A stretch of 64,000 bases of DNA, from NCBI RefSeq assembly GCF_041429795.1, contig NZ_CP163424.1, positions 3,040,001-3,104,000 of the forward strand, in the 5' to 3' direction. The notes under the pieces are model-generated. The model was not told the DNA's origin. It saw nothing but the letters and a program-made list of their open reading frames with translations, and searched no databases. The translations under genes and the position numbers were made by a program. The stretch is from Algimonas porphyrae. GTDB lineage: Bacteria > Pseudomonadota > Alphaproteobacteria > Caulobacterales > Maricaulaceae. Shown in pieces: positions 1-7,609 of the stretch (within the stretch, counting starts at the first letter, position 1; every line of letters begins with the position of its first letter).

Positions 1-156
1 GACTTCTGTAGTGCTACGTAGATTTTTCAACACGTGCAGGTCGGCATCGCCGACATCCACATAGTGTTTTATCCTGCGGACAAACTGTTCCAACTGGTAC
101 TCCCGCCCGGCAGGGCTACCTCAGACGTCGAAGCGGGACGGGACGGAAAAGATAAG

Positions 157-645
157 CTATCCAGCGTCGGCGTTGGGGTCGATACGCAGAATGGCAGCCC
201 GCCCATTGATATACAAGGTCGATATGTCATCCTCTACCGGACGATCAACAATCTCGATATCCATTGATGCGTTGACGGTTTTGGCGGCGGCGTCGACATA
301 GGCTACAAGTTCCGTCGTGCGTCGGTCCGACTGGTTGAGATCCTGACTATCCGCATAGGCGGGCAGAACCGGAATAACAGTCACTGTTACGTCGCCGCAC
401 GCTTCTGCTGATTTCATGCCGGCATTGATCGCTTCCGCGCTGTGGGTCGTGATCAGTGCGTCGTGAAAGAAGACCGGCAGTTCACCTACACGACAGTCAT
501 TGAGCGCATCGAGATTGGGATCGGTCACCAGTTCCGTATAGCTGGCTTCGCCCATGACTGGGTCCAGCGTTTCAGCTTCGGAGGTCATCCAGGGGATGAT
601 CGCGATCGGCAGAATGGCGGCGGTACAGAAAAGCAGGCGTAGCAT
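157..645 (-). CDS. secreted protein of unknown function
   Basis: The 162-residue product starts with a short hydrophobic leader (about residues 1-24, ending near TSEA) that looks like a Sec signal peptide, so it is probably periplasmic. The mature part has two cysteines (in NDCRVGE and EACGD) that could form a disulfide. It carries no catalytic motif that I recognise. The C-terminal half alternates charged and hydrophobic residues, suggesting a small alpha/beta fold. It is transcribed away from the stress-linked DUF2945 gene and has no clear neighbour on its own strand in the window. I do not assign a function. Confidence 0.6.
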   Translation of the reverse strand: MLRLLFCTAAILPIAIIPWMTSEAETLDPVMGEASYTELVTDPNLDALNDCRVGELPVFFHDALITTHSAEAINAGMKSAEACGDVTVTVIPVLPAYADSQDLNQSDRRTTELVAYVDAAAKTVNASMDIEIVDRPVEDDISTLYINGRAAILRIDPNADAG

Positions 646-757
646 GGTTAGAGGTCCTTTGTTCCCCTAATCAATGCGACAGTGGGCCATTCGGTTCCCG
701 CATCCGGACAGGATGTTTGCCCCTTGCGATCATAATGTCGCACCGAATGCGATGATT

Positions 758-782
758 GGAACCGGTCTGCGCGTCCGCCGTT
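758..782 (+). promoter_or_regulatory. EcfG-type general stress promoter
   Basis: GGAAC at 758-762 and CGTT at 779-782 are separated by exactly 16 bases. This matches the alphaproteobacterial EcfG consensus. The site lies 34 bases before the DUF2945 start and probably drives the downstream MscS and DUF2254 genes too. Confidence 0.75.
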
Positions 783-816
783 GCGCCTGTGAATGAGACT
801 GCAATGGAGCGTTATT

Positions 817-1032
817 ATGAGCGGTTACGATAAAGGGACGAAAGTCGAATGGAATTGGGGAAACGGGACCGGAACTGGTAAGATCACAGAACGTTTCACC
901 GATGATGTCACCCGCACGATCAAGGGCAATGATGTCACCCGCAAAGCATCGCCGGACGAACCCGCCTACATGATTGAGCAAGACGATGGCAACCGGGTGC
1001 TGAAGTCGCATTCCGAAGTCAGTAAGGCATAG
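817..1032 (+). CDS. DUF2945 (hypervirulence-associated, TUDOR-like) small protein
   Basis: This is a 71-residue protein of the DUF2945 family, small SH3/TUDOR-like beta barrels annotated as hypervirulence-associated. Family hallmarks are the N-terminal KGTKVEWNWG stretch, the GTGKI turn and the C-terminal pattern of a lysine-rich strand followed by VLKSHSEV. I chose the ATG at 817 because GGAG at 805-808 is well placed for it. An upstream in-frame ATG at 793 has no such site and lies almost on the expected transcription start. A perfect EcfG-type promoter precedes it, so stress induction is likely. The MscS gene starts 4 bases after the stop. Confidence 0.8.
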   Translation: MSGYDKGTKVEWNWGNGTGTGKITERFTDDVTRTIKGNDVTRKASPDEPAYMIEQDDGNRVLKSHSEVSKA

Positions 1033-1036
1033 GTTC

Positions 1037-1984
1037 GTGCAGACCCCGCAAGATGATCAAAATTCACAGACAGACGCCGAGGGCGCGTCTGTCGATTTCG
1101 ATCCTGGCGAAGCGTTCAACCGGATCGACAGCTGGATAGACGGTTTCGTCAGCCTTCTGCCAAATATCGGGATCGCTTTCATTCTCCTGATGGGATTCTG
1201 GTTCCTGTCGGCCTTCGTCAAAAGCCAGCTGATCAAACGGTTCCGGGATCATGAGCGTCCCAGTTTGGGCATGGCGCTGGGCCGTCTGGCCAAAATTGCC
1301 GTCATCATTGCTGGCTGTGCCATTGCCCTCGCAATCATTGCGCCATCGATCAAACTGAGCACCCTGATTGGGTCGCTCGGCGTCGGTTCAGTCGCGATCG
1401 GTTTTGCCTTCAAGGACATTCTGCAGAACTGGCTCTCGGGACTGCTGATCCTCATCCGTCAGCCCTTCAAGATCGGCGACCAGATCGAAGCCGCCGGGTT
1501 CGAAGGCACGGTTGAGTCGATCGAAACCCGGGCGACCATTCTCAAAACCTATAATGGCGAGCATGCCATCATTCCGAACGCCGAACTTTATACCAATTCC
1601 GTTCTCGTGAAGACCAAGACCAGCATTAGCCGCGGGGAATATATGATCGGCGTATCCTACGATGCGGATATTGACGAGGTGCTGAATCTAATCAGATCGG
1701 AATTATCCAAGATCGAAGAGGTCGTGGACGATCCCGCCCCGGAAGCCCATACGTGGGAACTCGGCGACAGCAGCGTCAACATACTGGCCCGCTGGTGGAC
1801 GCGGGCTGAAAAGGCGGAGCAGGTCCGCATTCGCGGTCTTGCCGTTCGCGGCGTCAAGATCGCGCTCGACAAGGCCGGTATTGACATCCCGTTCCCGCAT
1901 CTGGTCAGCGTCAGACCGGGCGGCGACGAAACTGCGCAGCTTGACGCCCGCGACACAGCCGACGATGTGAAGTCGCCGACCTAA
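1037..1984 (+). CDS. small-conductance mechanosensitive channel (MscS family)
   Basis: This 315-residue inner membrane protein has the MscS architecture. An N-terminal acidic segment is followed by about three membrane helices (roughly residues 38-60, 80-103, 108-130). The pore-lining helix 3 is rich in glycine and alanine (LGVGSVAIGFAFKDIL), and then comes the beta domain with RQPFKIGDQIE and the P-N-A-E-L-Y motif. MscS proteins open under membrane tension and release solutes on osmotic downshock. The GTG start at 1037 follows the DUF2945 stop by 4 bases, so the genes are probably co-transcribed from the stress promoter at 758-782. Only one MscS domain is present, unlike the giant paralogue at 45892-49569. 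Confidence 0.9.
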   Translation: MQTPQDDQNSQTDAEGASVDFDPGEAFNRIDSWIDGFVSLLPNIGIAFILLMGFWFLSAFVKSQLIKRFRDHERPSLGMALGRLAKIAVIIAGCAIALAIIAPSIKLSTLIGSLGVGSVAIGFAFKDILQNWLSGLLILIRQPFKIGDQIEAAGFEGTVESIETRATILKTYNGEHAIIPNAELYTNSVLVKTKTSISRGEYMIGVSYDADIDEVLNLIRSELSKIEEVVDDPAPEAHTWELGDSSVNILARWWTRAEKAEQVRIRGLAVRGVKIALDKAGIDIPFPHLVSVRPGGDETAQLDARDTADDVKSPT

Positions 1985-1996
1985 AGAAAGCATCTC

Positions 1997-3337
1997 ATGA
2001 GAGCCTGGATCATCCAGTCCTGGCTGCGACTTCAGTCCAGCTACTATTTCATTCCGGCCCTCATGGGCTTTGGGGCCGTTTTGCTAGGCCTGCTGACGAC
2101 CATTATCGATCTGCGTTACCAGTCGGAAATCCGCGATCTTCTGGGCTGGTTTTTCGCCTCGACAGTCCTCAGTGCGCGGTCCGTTCTGACGACGATCGCC
2201 GCATCGATGATCAGCGTCGCGGCCGTTACCTTTTCGCTGACCATGGTCGCTGTGACGACGGCAGCAGGGCAATATGGCCCGCGCCTGATCGGCAATTTCA
2301 TGCGCGACCGCGCCAATCAGGTCACGCTCGGCACATTCGTTTCGACCTTTCTCTACTGTATCGTTGTCCTGAAATCCGTGTCGGAAGAAATCGCGATCGA
2401 TGCTCAGAGCACGGTCGGGCTTACACCGAGCCTGTCAGTGCTTGTCGCACTCTTGCTGACCTTGATCAGTGTTGGGGTTCTGATCTTCTTCGTCCATCAC
2501 ATACCGGAAACGCTCAATGCCGGGTCGATGACCGGACGGCTTTCAACCAAACTGATCAGTCAGATCGAAACGGGACGATACCCAAATAGCAGCAAGATCG
2601 ACGCGACACAGTGCGACCGCCTCGGCGATCCGTTCGACTCCGACCTGACCCAGACCGTTCGCAGCACGGCTTCAGGTTATATTCAGGCGATCTCGCTGCG
2701 CGGTCTTGTCGAATGGTCCCAGGAAAATGACATGCGCGTACGTCTGCACCATATTCCTGGTGAGTTCATCATGATGGGCGATGCGATTATGGACGTGATT
2801 GCAGACGATACGCAGAAAGATTTTGATCGCGATCTTTTTTCGGAAACGATCGCGCCCAAGCTTCTGACCTTCCTGGCTCTGGGTCGGGAACGGACTGAAC
2901 ATCAGAATCTACTGTTCCTGGGCGAAGAACTTGTTGAGATCGCCGCGCGCGCTCTCTCTCCGGGAGTCAATGATCCGTTCACAGCGATCAACTGCATTCA
3001 CTGGTTTGGCGATATCTGTCTGGCCATGATGGATGCCCCCAATGCGCCTGCCTGCCTGCTGGACGAACAGGGAACGCCGCGCATCTGGACCCGGTCCGTC
3101 GAGTTCGACGCGCTCTGCAGCGTTCTGTTCGGTCAGACCCGGCAATATATTTCTGCGGATGAAAATGGCGCGCGAGAGACGCTGCAGGTGCTTTACCACC
3201 TTCTCAATCGGTCAAGCGACGTTACGAGACCATCCCTTCAGCGCCAGATCGATGCGCTGCATGCTGCAATTTCGGAGTCGACGATGGGACGCGCACAAAA
3301 AGACCGCCTCAAGGGCGGTCCACCTTACACAATCTAG
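1997..3337 (+). CDS. DUF2254 family membrane protein
   Basis: This 446-residue protein matches the DUF2254 family (predicted membrane proteins of unknown function). Four hydrophobic helices occupy the first 170 residues (about 18-40, 60-85, 105-125, 140-165). A long soluble region follows, with the family-typical stretch DNLLFLGEELVEIAARALSPGVNDPFTA in part (here LVEIAARALSPGVNDPF). It starts 12 bases after the MscS stop and probably belongs to the same operon. The 3' end of the coding region contains a hairpin that reads as a terminator on the opposite strand. The physiological role is unknown. Linkage to MscS and a stress promoter suggests an envelope stress function (inference). Confidence 0.8.
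   Translation: MRAWIIQSWLRLQSSYYFIPALMGFGAVLLGLLTTIIDLRYQSEIRDLLGWFFASTVLSARSVLTTIAASMISVAAVTFSLTMVAVTTAAGQYGPRLIGNFMRDRANQVTLGTFVSTFLYCIVVLKSVSEEIAIDAQSTVGLTPSLSVLVALLLTLISVGVLIFFVHHIPETLNAGSMTGRLSTKLISQIETGRYPNSSKIDATQCDRLGDPFDSDLTQTVRSTASGYIQAISLRGLVEWSQENDMRVRLHHIPGEFIMMGDAIMDVIADDTQKDFDRDLFSETIAPKLLTFLALGRERTEHQNLLFLGEELVEIAARALSPGVNDPFTAINCIHWFGDICLAMMDAPNAPACLLDEQGTPRIWTRSVEFDALCSVLFGQTRQYISADENGARETLQVLYHLLNRSSDVTRPSLQRQIDALHAAISESTMGRAQKDRLKGGPPYTI
3297..3320 (-). terminator. intrinsic terminator of the response regulator gene
   Basis: On the minus strand, the stem 3314-3320/3302-3308 (7 bp, GC-rich, 5-nt loop) is followed by five T at 3301-3297. It lies inside the last codons of the DUF2254 gene and serves the convergent response regulator. 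Confidence 0.65.
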
Positions 3338-3357
3338 GGTCAATCAAGTCGGCGCGT

Positions 3358-3732
3358 CTAGCGCTCAGATGTCATGCTGATGACTTCTGAGACCAGCCGC
3401 TTCGGCTGAAACGGCTTGCCGATAACTTTATGGGTCGTTTTCATGTCGGACAGGACAACACGTTGTGTCTGGCCGGAGATGAAAAGGAATGGGACATTGA
3501 GTTCCTTCAGACGCTCCGCAATCGGGATCGAGGTCTCGCTGCCGAGATTGTAATCGAGCAGCGCCAGATCCGGCACATCGCGATCGATCTGATCCATAGC
3601 TGCTGAAACAGTGTGGAAACAGCCAATAACGTCAAGCCCCGCGCCGAGGAGAATATCCTCGATGTCGAGTGCAATCAGAGCATCATCTTCAACGATGATG
3701 ACCCTTTTCGATCTGTCTTTCACGTCATTCAT
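3358..3732 (-). CDS. single-domain response regulator (CheY-like receiver)
   Basis: This 124-residue protein is a stand-alone receiver domain. It has the acidic pair (VEDD, residues 16-17), the phosphoacceptor aspartate D60 in LALLDYNLG, a serine in FLFISGQ and the conserved lysine in VIGKPFQ. There is no output domain, so it probably acts by protein contact or as a phosphate sink. The start at 3732 (MNDVKDRSK) is preferred over an upstream start at 3753 that overlaps the promoter -10. A perfect EcfG-type promoter (3752-3777) precedes it, so this regulator is probably induced by general stress. Receivers of this kind occur in the alphaproteobacterial general stress pathway, but I see no PhyR-type sigma-like domain here. 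Confidence 0.85.
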   Translation of the reverse strand: MNDVKDRSKRVIIVEDDALIALDIEDILLGAGLDVIGCFHTVSAAMDQIDRDVPDLALLDYNLGSETSIPIAERLKELNVPFLFISGQTQRVVLSDMKTTHKVIGKPFQPKRLVSEVISMTSER

Positions 3733-3751
3733 TACGGCCTTCCACCAACAC

Positions 3752-3777
3752 AACGTAGCAACTTGCTAATCTGTTCC
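3752..3777 (-). promoter_or_regulatory. EcfG-type general stress promoter
   Basis: Read on the minus strand, GGAAC (3777-3773), 17 bases, then CGTT (3755-3752). This matches the EcfG consensus and lies about 20 bases upstream of the chosen response regulator start. Confidence 0.75.
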
Positions 3778-3862
3778 GAAAAAACTTTCGCTTTTCAGGA
3801 ACCCTTCAGACCTGACACGCGTAACTACCTCTTAAGCATTCTTAAGATGGCCTTACCTCGTG

Positions 3863-4375
3863 ATGACAAGCTACAAATCAAGTCGCCGCGCCCGCGCAGC
3901 ACAGCTGACCATCGTCAGTCTGGCTGCAGCCATGCTGACAGCCTGTGGCGGACAGGGATCCGAAGTCGCCGAAATCAACAATGACTGGACCGGAAACGAG
4001 ATCAAGATCGAGTCGCTGCAAGATGAGAAGGTCCAAGGCGTCGTCTGTCATATGGCCCATTTTGATCGCGGCGTGATTGACAGGCTGCGCAAGGGTGACT
4101 GGTTCGAAAATCCGTCCAACGGATCTATTGATTGCGGCGTCACCGGCCCGATCATCATTGGCGATATCGAGACAAGACGCAAAGGCGAAGAAGTCTTCCG
4201 CCAAAGCCAGTCCATCATTTTCAAGAAACTGACGGTTCGGCGCATATATGATGCTGATGCCGACACACTTGTCTATCTGGTCTATTCGCGCCGGATCGTT
4301 GACGGATCGGCCAAGATGAGCATTGCGACCGTGCCTCTCCATGGCGTGGATGTGACTTGGTCATCGCGCGGCTAG
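3863..4375 (+). CDS. CreA-like lipoprotein
   Basis: The 170-residue product begins with a basic region and a hydrophobic segment ending in LTAC, a lipoprotein signal peptide with cysteine at about residue 28. The remainder matches the CreA family: a WTGNEIKIE stretch, KVQGVVCH, a central ISC/IDCGVTGPI-like segment, and EVFRQSQSIIFKKLTVRRIYD followed by LVYLVYSR (shown in part). CreA proteins are periplasmic or envelope proteins of unknown biochemical role. An in-frame GTG at 3860 directly precedes the ATG used here. A near-EcfG site at 3798-3823 has CGTA instead of CGTT, so I do not call it a promoter. Confidence 0.8.
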   Translation: MTSYKSSRRARAAQLTIVSLAAAMLTACGGQGSEVAEINNDWTGNEIKIESLQDEKVQGVVCHMAHFDRGVIDRLRKGDWFENPSNGSIDCGVTGPIIIGDIETRRKGEEVFRQSQSIIFKKLTVRRIYDADADTLVYLVYSRRIVDGSAKMSIATVPLHGVDVTWSSRG

Positions 4376-4391
4376 ACCTCGTTGCGCCATT

Positions 4392-4413
4392 AAAAAACCC
4401 GCCGTTAGGCGGG
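4392..4413 (-). terminator. intrinsic terminator of the 36-codon gene
   Basis: The stem CCCGCC/GGCGGG (4398-4403 with 4408-4413) is followed on the minus strand by six T (4397-4392). The polarity fits the small minus-strand gene ending at 4439. On the plus strand there is no T tract. Confidence 0.7.
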
Positions 4414-4438
4414 CTATTCACGAGAGTGCAGAACCCGG

Positions 4439-4549
4439 TTAGCGGCTCAGGTTTTTTCGACCCAATTCGTTCACTTCGCCTTCGAGATATTGTTTGACGG
4501 CAAAGGACAGGGCTGCGGCAACGATGGTGCGGATCAGGAAGCGGAACAT
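4439..4549 (-). CDS. 36-residue stress-linked small protein, unknown
   Basis: This 36-codon reading frame begins MFRFLIRTIVAAALSF and ends NELGRKNLSR. It has a basic, hydrophobic N-terminal helix (about residues 2-18) and a charged C-terminal tail, as expected for a tiny membrane-associated peptide. Three independent signals support it as a gene. AAAGG lies 7 bases before the ATG. A perfect EcfG-type promoter is located at 4599-4624. An intrinsic terminator of the right polarity lies 25 bases after the stop. It is shorter than most gene-calling cut-offs. I recognise no family. Translation itself is not proven, and the transcript could instead act as a small RNA. Confidence 0.65.
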   Translation of the reverse strand: MFRFLIRTIVAAALSFAVKQYLEGEVNELGRKNLSR

Positions 4550-4598
4550 TAGGAGCCTTTCAGATAGACTGTGATTGAATAAGATTCGTTACAGAGAT

Positions 4599-4624
4599 AA
4601 CGGCTCTGATGCCGACGAAGTTCC
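4599..4624 (-). promoter_or_regulatory. EcfG-type general stress promoter
   Basis: On the minus strand, GGAAC (4624-4620) and CGTT (4602-4599) are separated by 17 bases. The predicted transcription start is about 43 bases before the 36-codon gene. Confidence 0.75.
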
Positions 4625-4635
4625 AAATTCGCCCG

Positions 4636-5652
4636 TCAGCCTTCACATTCTGATCCTTGCGACAGCAATGACAATAGACGTTTTTCTTGAGTTGGTGATC
4701 GATTGGGCGCGCGACGCAGGTCCAGACCATCAAGCCGGGCCTTCCGCTCCGCGTCATCCATCTCCGTCAGGGCGATCACAGCCGGGTGAATATAGCTGCT
4801 CCGCGCAATGGCAGGACTATTGTGCAGGCGTTGCGCCGCAGCCTCACTCAAGTTTTTAATCGTCAATCCGTCCGTTGTGGTGACAGCCTTCTCCAAGGCT
4901 GCGAGGGTCCCGTGCCAGGTCCGAAATGTCTTGGCCGTCATGCCGCTTTCCCCCGTCGCCTCCGCAATGTAGCGATTAACGTCATCCGACAGAACGGGCT
5001 GACAGCTCCCGTCATCACCGAGGTAGGAAAAAATCCGCGCTCCGGGCAGGTCGTCGAGGCGTTCGATCACGCGCGCCAGTGTTTGATCTTTCATCTGTTT
5101 TCTTACCCGCTCGCGCCCCTTGGCAGTGAAAGACAGTCGCAGACGATCTTTCTCGAGCTGCAGATGGCGTGATCGAAGTGTGGTGGCTCCATAAGTGCTG
5201 TTGTCACGCGCATAGCGTTCCGACCCAACGCGTAATGCAGTCCGATCGATCAGACGCACCAGCGCGGCACAGACCTGGTCCCGATCCGGCCGGTTTCGTC
5301 GAAGATCCTGATCAACCCTCTCGCGTAGCCGCGGGAGTTTACGGCCGAACGGGTCCAACTGTTCGAATTTTCGTGCATCGCGGAAAGCGCGCCATTCTGT
5401 ATGATAGCGATATTGTCGACGCCCGCGCGCATCCGTCCCAGCCGCCTGCAGATGACCCTGCGCATCGGCACAGATCCACACATCCTTATAGGCTGGCGGC
5501 AGACCCAGCGATCGGATCCTGGTTAGTATGTCAGGGTCCGCGATCCTGTTGCCCTCCGCATCATGGTAGGAAAATCCGCGCCCGCGACGAACCCGTGTCA
5601 GGCCCGGCTCATCCTGGCTGGAATATCGCAGCATATGTGGCAACGCGGCCAT
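4636..5652 (-). CDS. DNA topoisomerase IB (poxvirus/bacterial type)
   Basis: This 338-residue enzyme belongs to the bacterial topoisomerase IB family, which relaxes supercoils by a 3'-phosphotyrosine intermediate. The N-terminal beta domain contains RVRRGRGFSYHD and GRRQYRYHTEWRAFRDARKF (in part). The catalytic domain holds LRVGSERYARDNSTYGATTL and FRTWHGT. The active-site tyrosine is in SSYIHPAV near the C-terminus. The start at 5652 is supported by GAAAGGAAAG just upstream. An earlier in-frame start at 5736 adds 28 unlikely residues. A candidate EcfG promoter with one mismatch (GGAAC-N17-CGCT, 5723-5698 on this strand) lies upstream. Topoisomerase IB genes are often stress-regulated in alphaproteobacteria. 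Confidence 0.9.
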   Translation of the reverse strand: MAALPHMLRYSSQDEPGLTRVRRGRGFSYHDAEGNRIADPDILTRIRSLGLPPAYKDVWICADAQGHLQAAGTDARGRRQYRYHTEWRAFRDARKFEQLDPFGRKLPRLRERVDQDLRRNRPDRDQVCAALVRLIDRTALRVGSERYARDNSTYGATTLRSRHLQLEKDRLRLSFTAKGRERVRKQMKDQTLARVIERLDDLPGARIFSYLGDDGSCQPVLSDDVNRYIAEATGESGMTAKTFRTWHGTLAALEKAVTTTDGLTIKNLSEAAAQRLHNSPAIARSSYIHPAVIALTEMDDAERKARLDGLDLRRAPNRSPTQEKRLLSLLSQGSECEG

Positions 5653-5793
5653 AGCTTTCCTTTCTAAAGCGCACGTCGTGCGGCTCCGTAAGCAATCAGC
5701 GTTCGCAGCGATAAAGACGTTCCCAGGATGCGACATCGTGTCAGCCGGAAGTGCCAGAAACTATATCCGGATTAATTTTCGTGCAGTTTTTTG

Positions 5794-5818
5794 GGAACGC
5801 GGATGCGGGGTGATCGTT
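5794..5818 (+). promoter_or_regulatory. EcfG-type general stress promoter
   Basis: GGAAC (5794-5798), 16 bases, CGTT (5815-5818). It lies 47 bases before the PLDc_N mini-protein and probably also drives the gene at 6097. Confidence 0.75.
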
Positions 5819-5865
5819 GTGTAGGGGCAAGGCAATTCGGCCTTGGCTACTGAAAGGAACGATCG

Positions 5866-6048
5866 ATGGAGTACCTGCTAGGTCTCATTATCCTTGTCCT
5901 CGTTATCTGGGCTATCATCAATGTCTGGCAGTCCGGAGAGTCGACAACAGCAAAGGTCCTCTGGACCATTGGTCTGCTGCTCTTCAACGTCATCGGACTG
6001 ATCCTGTGGTTCTTCATCGGACCCAAGGCCAATAAGCGCATCTCTTAA
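5866..6048 (+). CDS. PLDc_N (phospholipase D-nuclease N-terminal-like) mini-membrane protein
   Basis: This 60-residue protein consists of two hydrophobic helices (about residues 3-21 and 30-51) joined by a short polar turn and ends with GPKANKRIS. The pattern, especially LLLFNVIGLILWFFIGPK, matches the PLDc_N family. These are two-helix proteins that resemble the N-terminus of cardiolipin synthases but lack any catalytic domain. GAAAGGAACG lies before the ATG. The gene follows a perfect EcfG-type promoter and precedes a second small membrane protein by 48 bases, so both are probably part of the general stress response. Confidence 0.8.
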   Translation: MEYLLGLIILVLVIWAIINVWQSGESTTAKVLWTIGLLLFNVIGLILWFFIGPKANKRIS

Positions 6049-6096
6049 ACCGAGCTGCGCAGCCAAATCCCACTCCCCAATCTAAGGAAACCAATC

Positions 6097-6468
6097 ATGA
6101 CTAATTACGACAACGACAAAAAAGTCTATCACACTGAAGACACAAGCCGCAAAAGCCCAATGGGCTGGATCATCGGTGGTGTTGCACTGCTCGCACTCGG
6201 TGCGGCTGTCATCTATCTCACGGACGTTGATCTGACACAGACGGCAGAACTGCCGGAAGTCAGCGTTGAAGGTGGCCAGATGCCCGCCATTGATGTCGAC
6301 GTTGCTGATGTCGACCTCGGTTCGGAAGAAGTCACTGTCTCCGTTCCAACAATCGATATTACGCCGCCACAGGAAGGCGAAGAGGCTGATGATCTGGCCG
6401 ACAACATCGATGTCGATGTTGATGTCGACGCCGATCTCGACGTCGAGATGGAGCCAGAGCAAAACTAA
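6097..6468 (+). CDS. single-pass membrane protein with Asp/Val-repeat tail, unknown
   Basis: The 123-residue product has a charged N-terminus, one membrane helix (about residues 24-44) and a very acidic C-terminal half. That half includes repeats of Asp-Val (around residues 102-117, DNIDVDVDVDADLDVE). The tail looks unstructured or cation-binding. TAAGGAAA precedes the ATG. A strong terminator follows at 6502-6534. The gene lies downstream of the stress promoter at 5794-5818 and is probably co-transcribed with the PLDc_N gene. I do not recognise a family. It resembles the 51-residue protein at 27238-27393 in layout (one helix, acidic tail), though not in clear sequence. Confidence 0.65.
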   Translation: MTNYDNDKKVYHTEDTSRKSPMGWIIGGVALLALGAAVIYLTDVDLTQTAELPEVSVEGGQMPAIDVDVADVDLGSEEVTVSVPTIDITPPQEGEEADDLADNIDVDVDVDADLDVEMEPEQN

Positions 6469-6501
6469 AGCTCTGCGACTTATTCAGTCGCCACAAACGA
6501 C

Positions 6502-6534
6502 AAACCTGCCATCCCCGGATGGCAGGTTTTTTTT
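6502..6534 (+). terminator. strong intrinsic terminator
   Basis: An 11-bp perfect stem (6504-6514 with 6517-6527) and a 2-nt loop are followed by eight T (6527-6534). It closes the operon starting at 5866. Confidence 0.9.
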
Positions 6535-6621
6535 ATGATCTTCTAAATGATGAGCCGTTTCAGCTTCTTACTCTTACCCATCACCCCTGTTGGACCGCCC
6601 GGGTCGCTACTGATCTGATGG

Positions 6622-7095
6622 TCAGAGATCGATGATCCCGGCGGCCAGTCTTTCTTCTTCCCACCGCTTTTCCGTCAGACGTCGCAGCAAGGCCGCATTG
6701 CGCAGATTGCCGCGCCAGCCAATGTCGAACAGATCCCCGATCACCGGCACAAGACCGATCAGCCAGTCAATGAATATATTACTGGCCATCTGGGTCATAT
6801 GGCGCTTGCGCGCCCCCAGGCTCAACCCCTGAGACGCGATATAGCCGGCGATGCCAAGGCTGAGCGTATCGCCAATCCCGGGAACAAGACCGACAAGTGT
6901 GTCGACCCCCAGCGGAATGCTGGTTCCCGGAATCGTAAAGGCCGCGTCCATGGTCTGGGCCATCCGTTCGATCCGCTCCAGTCGGAGCTGTTCCTGCGCG
7001 TGGCGTTCCAGCAGAGCGTCCTGCTGCTCCTGGTGTGACGGGGCGTCGTCAGGGTCAGCGGGGGTCCAGGCGTCTTTATGAGGTGTGTTGGGCAT
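6622..7095 (-). CDS. DUF4112 family membrane protein
   Basis: This 157-residue protein matches DUF4112. A polar N-terminal region is followed by MDAAFTIPGTSIPLGVDTLVGLVPGIGDTLSLG-type sequence (partly quoted) and a second copy of the L-V-P-x-I-G-D motif (GLVPVIGDLFDIGWR). The two P-x-I-G-D motifs with flanking hydrophobic segments (about residues 60-90 and 108-130) are the family signature. The function is unknown, and the protein probably sits in or on the inner membrane. It lies downstream of the secreted protein at 7180-7569 on the same strand, separated by a terminator, so its own promoter is expected but was not identified. Confidence 0.8.
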   Translation of the reverse strand: MPNTPHKDAWTPADPDDAPSHQEQQDALLERHAQEQLRLERIERMAQTMDAAFTIPGTSIPLGVDTLVGLVPGIGDTLSLGIAGYIASQGLSLGARKRHMTQMASNIFIDWLIGLVPVIGDLFDIGWRGNLRNAALLRRLTEKRWEEERLAAGIIDL

Positions 7096-7121
7096 CCTAT
7101 TGTCCTAACGAAAATCGAGGC

Positions 7122-7155
7122 AAAAAAAAACGGGCTCCCGCAATGGAAGCCCGTT
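7122..7155 (-). terminator. intrinsic terminator
   Basis: The stem AACGGGCT/AGCCCGTT (7129-7136 with 7148-7155) is followed on the minus strand by a run of T (7130-7122). It ends the transcript of the gene at 7180-7569. Confidence 0.8.
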
Positions 7156-7179
7156 ATTCAATCAAAGCAGTGTTTCAGC

Positions 7180-7569
7180 CTAGTCCTGCTCGACGATCCT
7201 GTTGGTAAAGGTCATACCTTTATACTCGATCGTGTATGTCTCCTCAGTGTCAACATCCAGATAGGGATCCGGCAGTTCGGAAATCGGGATCAGATGGTTG
7301 ATATAGAGATCACCCTCATTGTCGGCGACGATATAGGCATCCGTGTTCTGTTGCTCGAAAGCCCCCAGAACAGCCGTTGTGCGATCATTCGTATCGACTT
7401 CGAAAATCGTTAGCTGCCCGACTTGACCATCGGCATCGATCGTCTGAACGACCTGCGTGTCCGCCTTGGCTTCGGTCTTGCTTTTATCGACCATGCCACC
7501 TGCTTGTGCAGTTGCGGCAAATCCTGTGGCAACGAGAAGCCCCGTAGCGGTTGCGATAAACGTTTTCAT
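7180..7569 (-). CDS. secreted stress-linked protein, unknown (PRC-barrel-like)
   Basis: The 129-residue product begins MKTFIATATGLLVATGF and has a clear Sec signal peptide cleaved after AQA (about residue 23). The mature domain is acidic and beta-rich (VVQTIDADGQVGQLTIFEVD, DAYIVADNEGDLYINHLI) and may resemble periplasmic PRC-barrel or similar domains. I cannot confirm this. GAGGAGG lies immediately upstream of the ATG at 7569, which rules out the longer start at 7599. A perfect EcfG-type promoter (7610-7635) and a terminator (7122-7155) bracket the gene as a single stress-regulated unit. Confidence 0.65.
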   Translation of the reverse strand: MKTFIATATGLLVATGFAATAQAGGMVDKSKTEAKADTQVVQTIDADGQVGQLTIFEVDTNDRTTAVLGAFEQQNTDAYIVADNEGDLYINHLIPISELPDPYLDVDTEETYTIEYKGMTFTNRIVEQD

Positions 7570-7609
7570 AGTTTCCTCCTCGCGATTAAAAACACTCATT
7601 CGGAATCAT

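Noticed and set aside
34-267. 77-codon plus-strand frame at the window start
   Set aside because: It overlaps the antisense 3' end of the secreted-protein gene, lacks a start signal and has a low-complexity product.
3798-3823. GGAAC-N17-CGTA upstream of the CreA-like gene
   Set aside because: The final base of the -10 does not fit CGTT; too weak to call without expression data.
5698-5723. GGAAC-N17-CGCT (minus) upstream of topoisomerase IB
   Set aside because: One mismatch in the GTT core; mentioned with the gene but not listed as a promoter.
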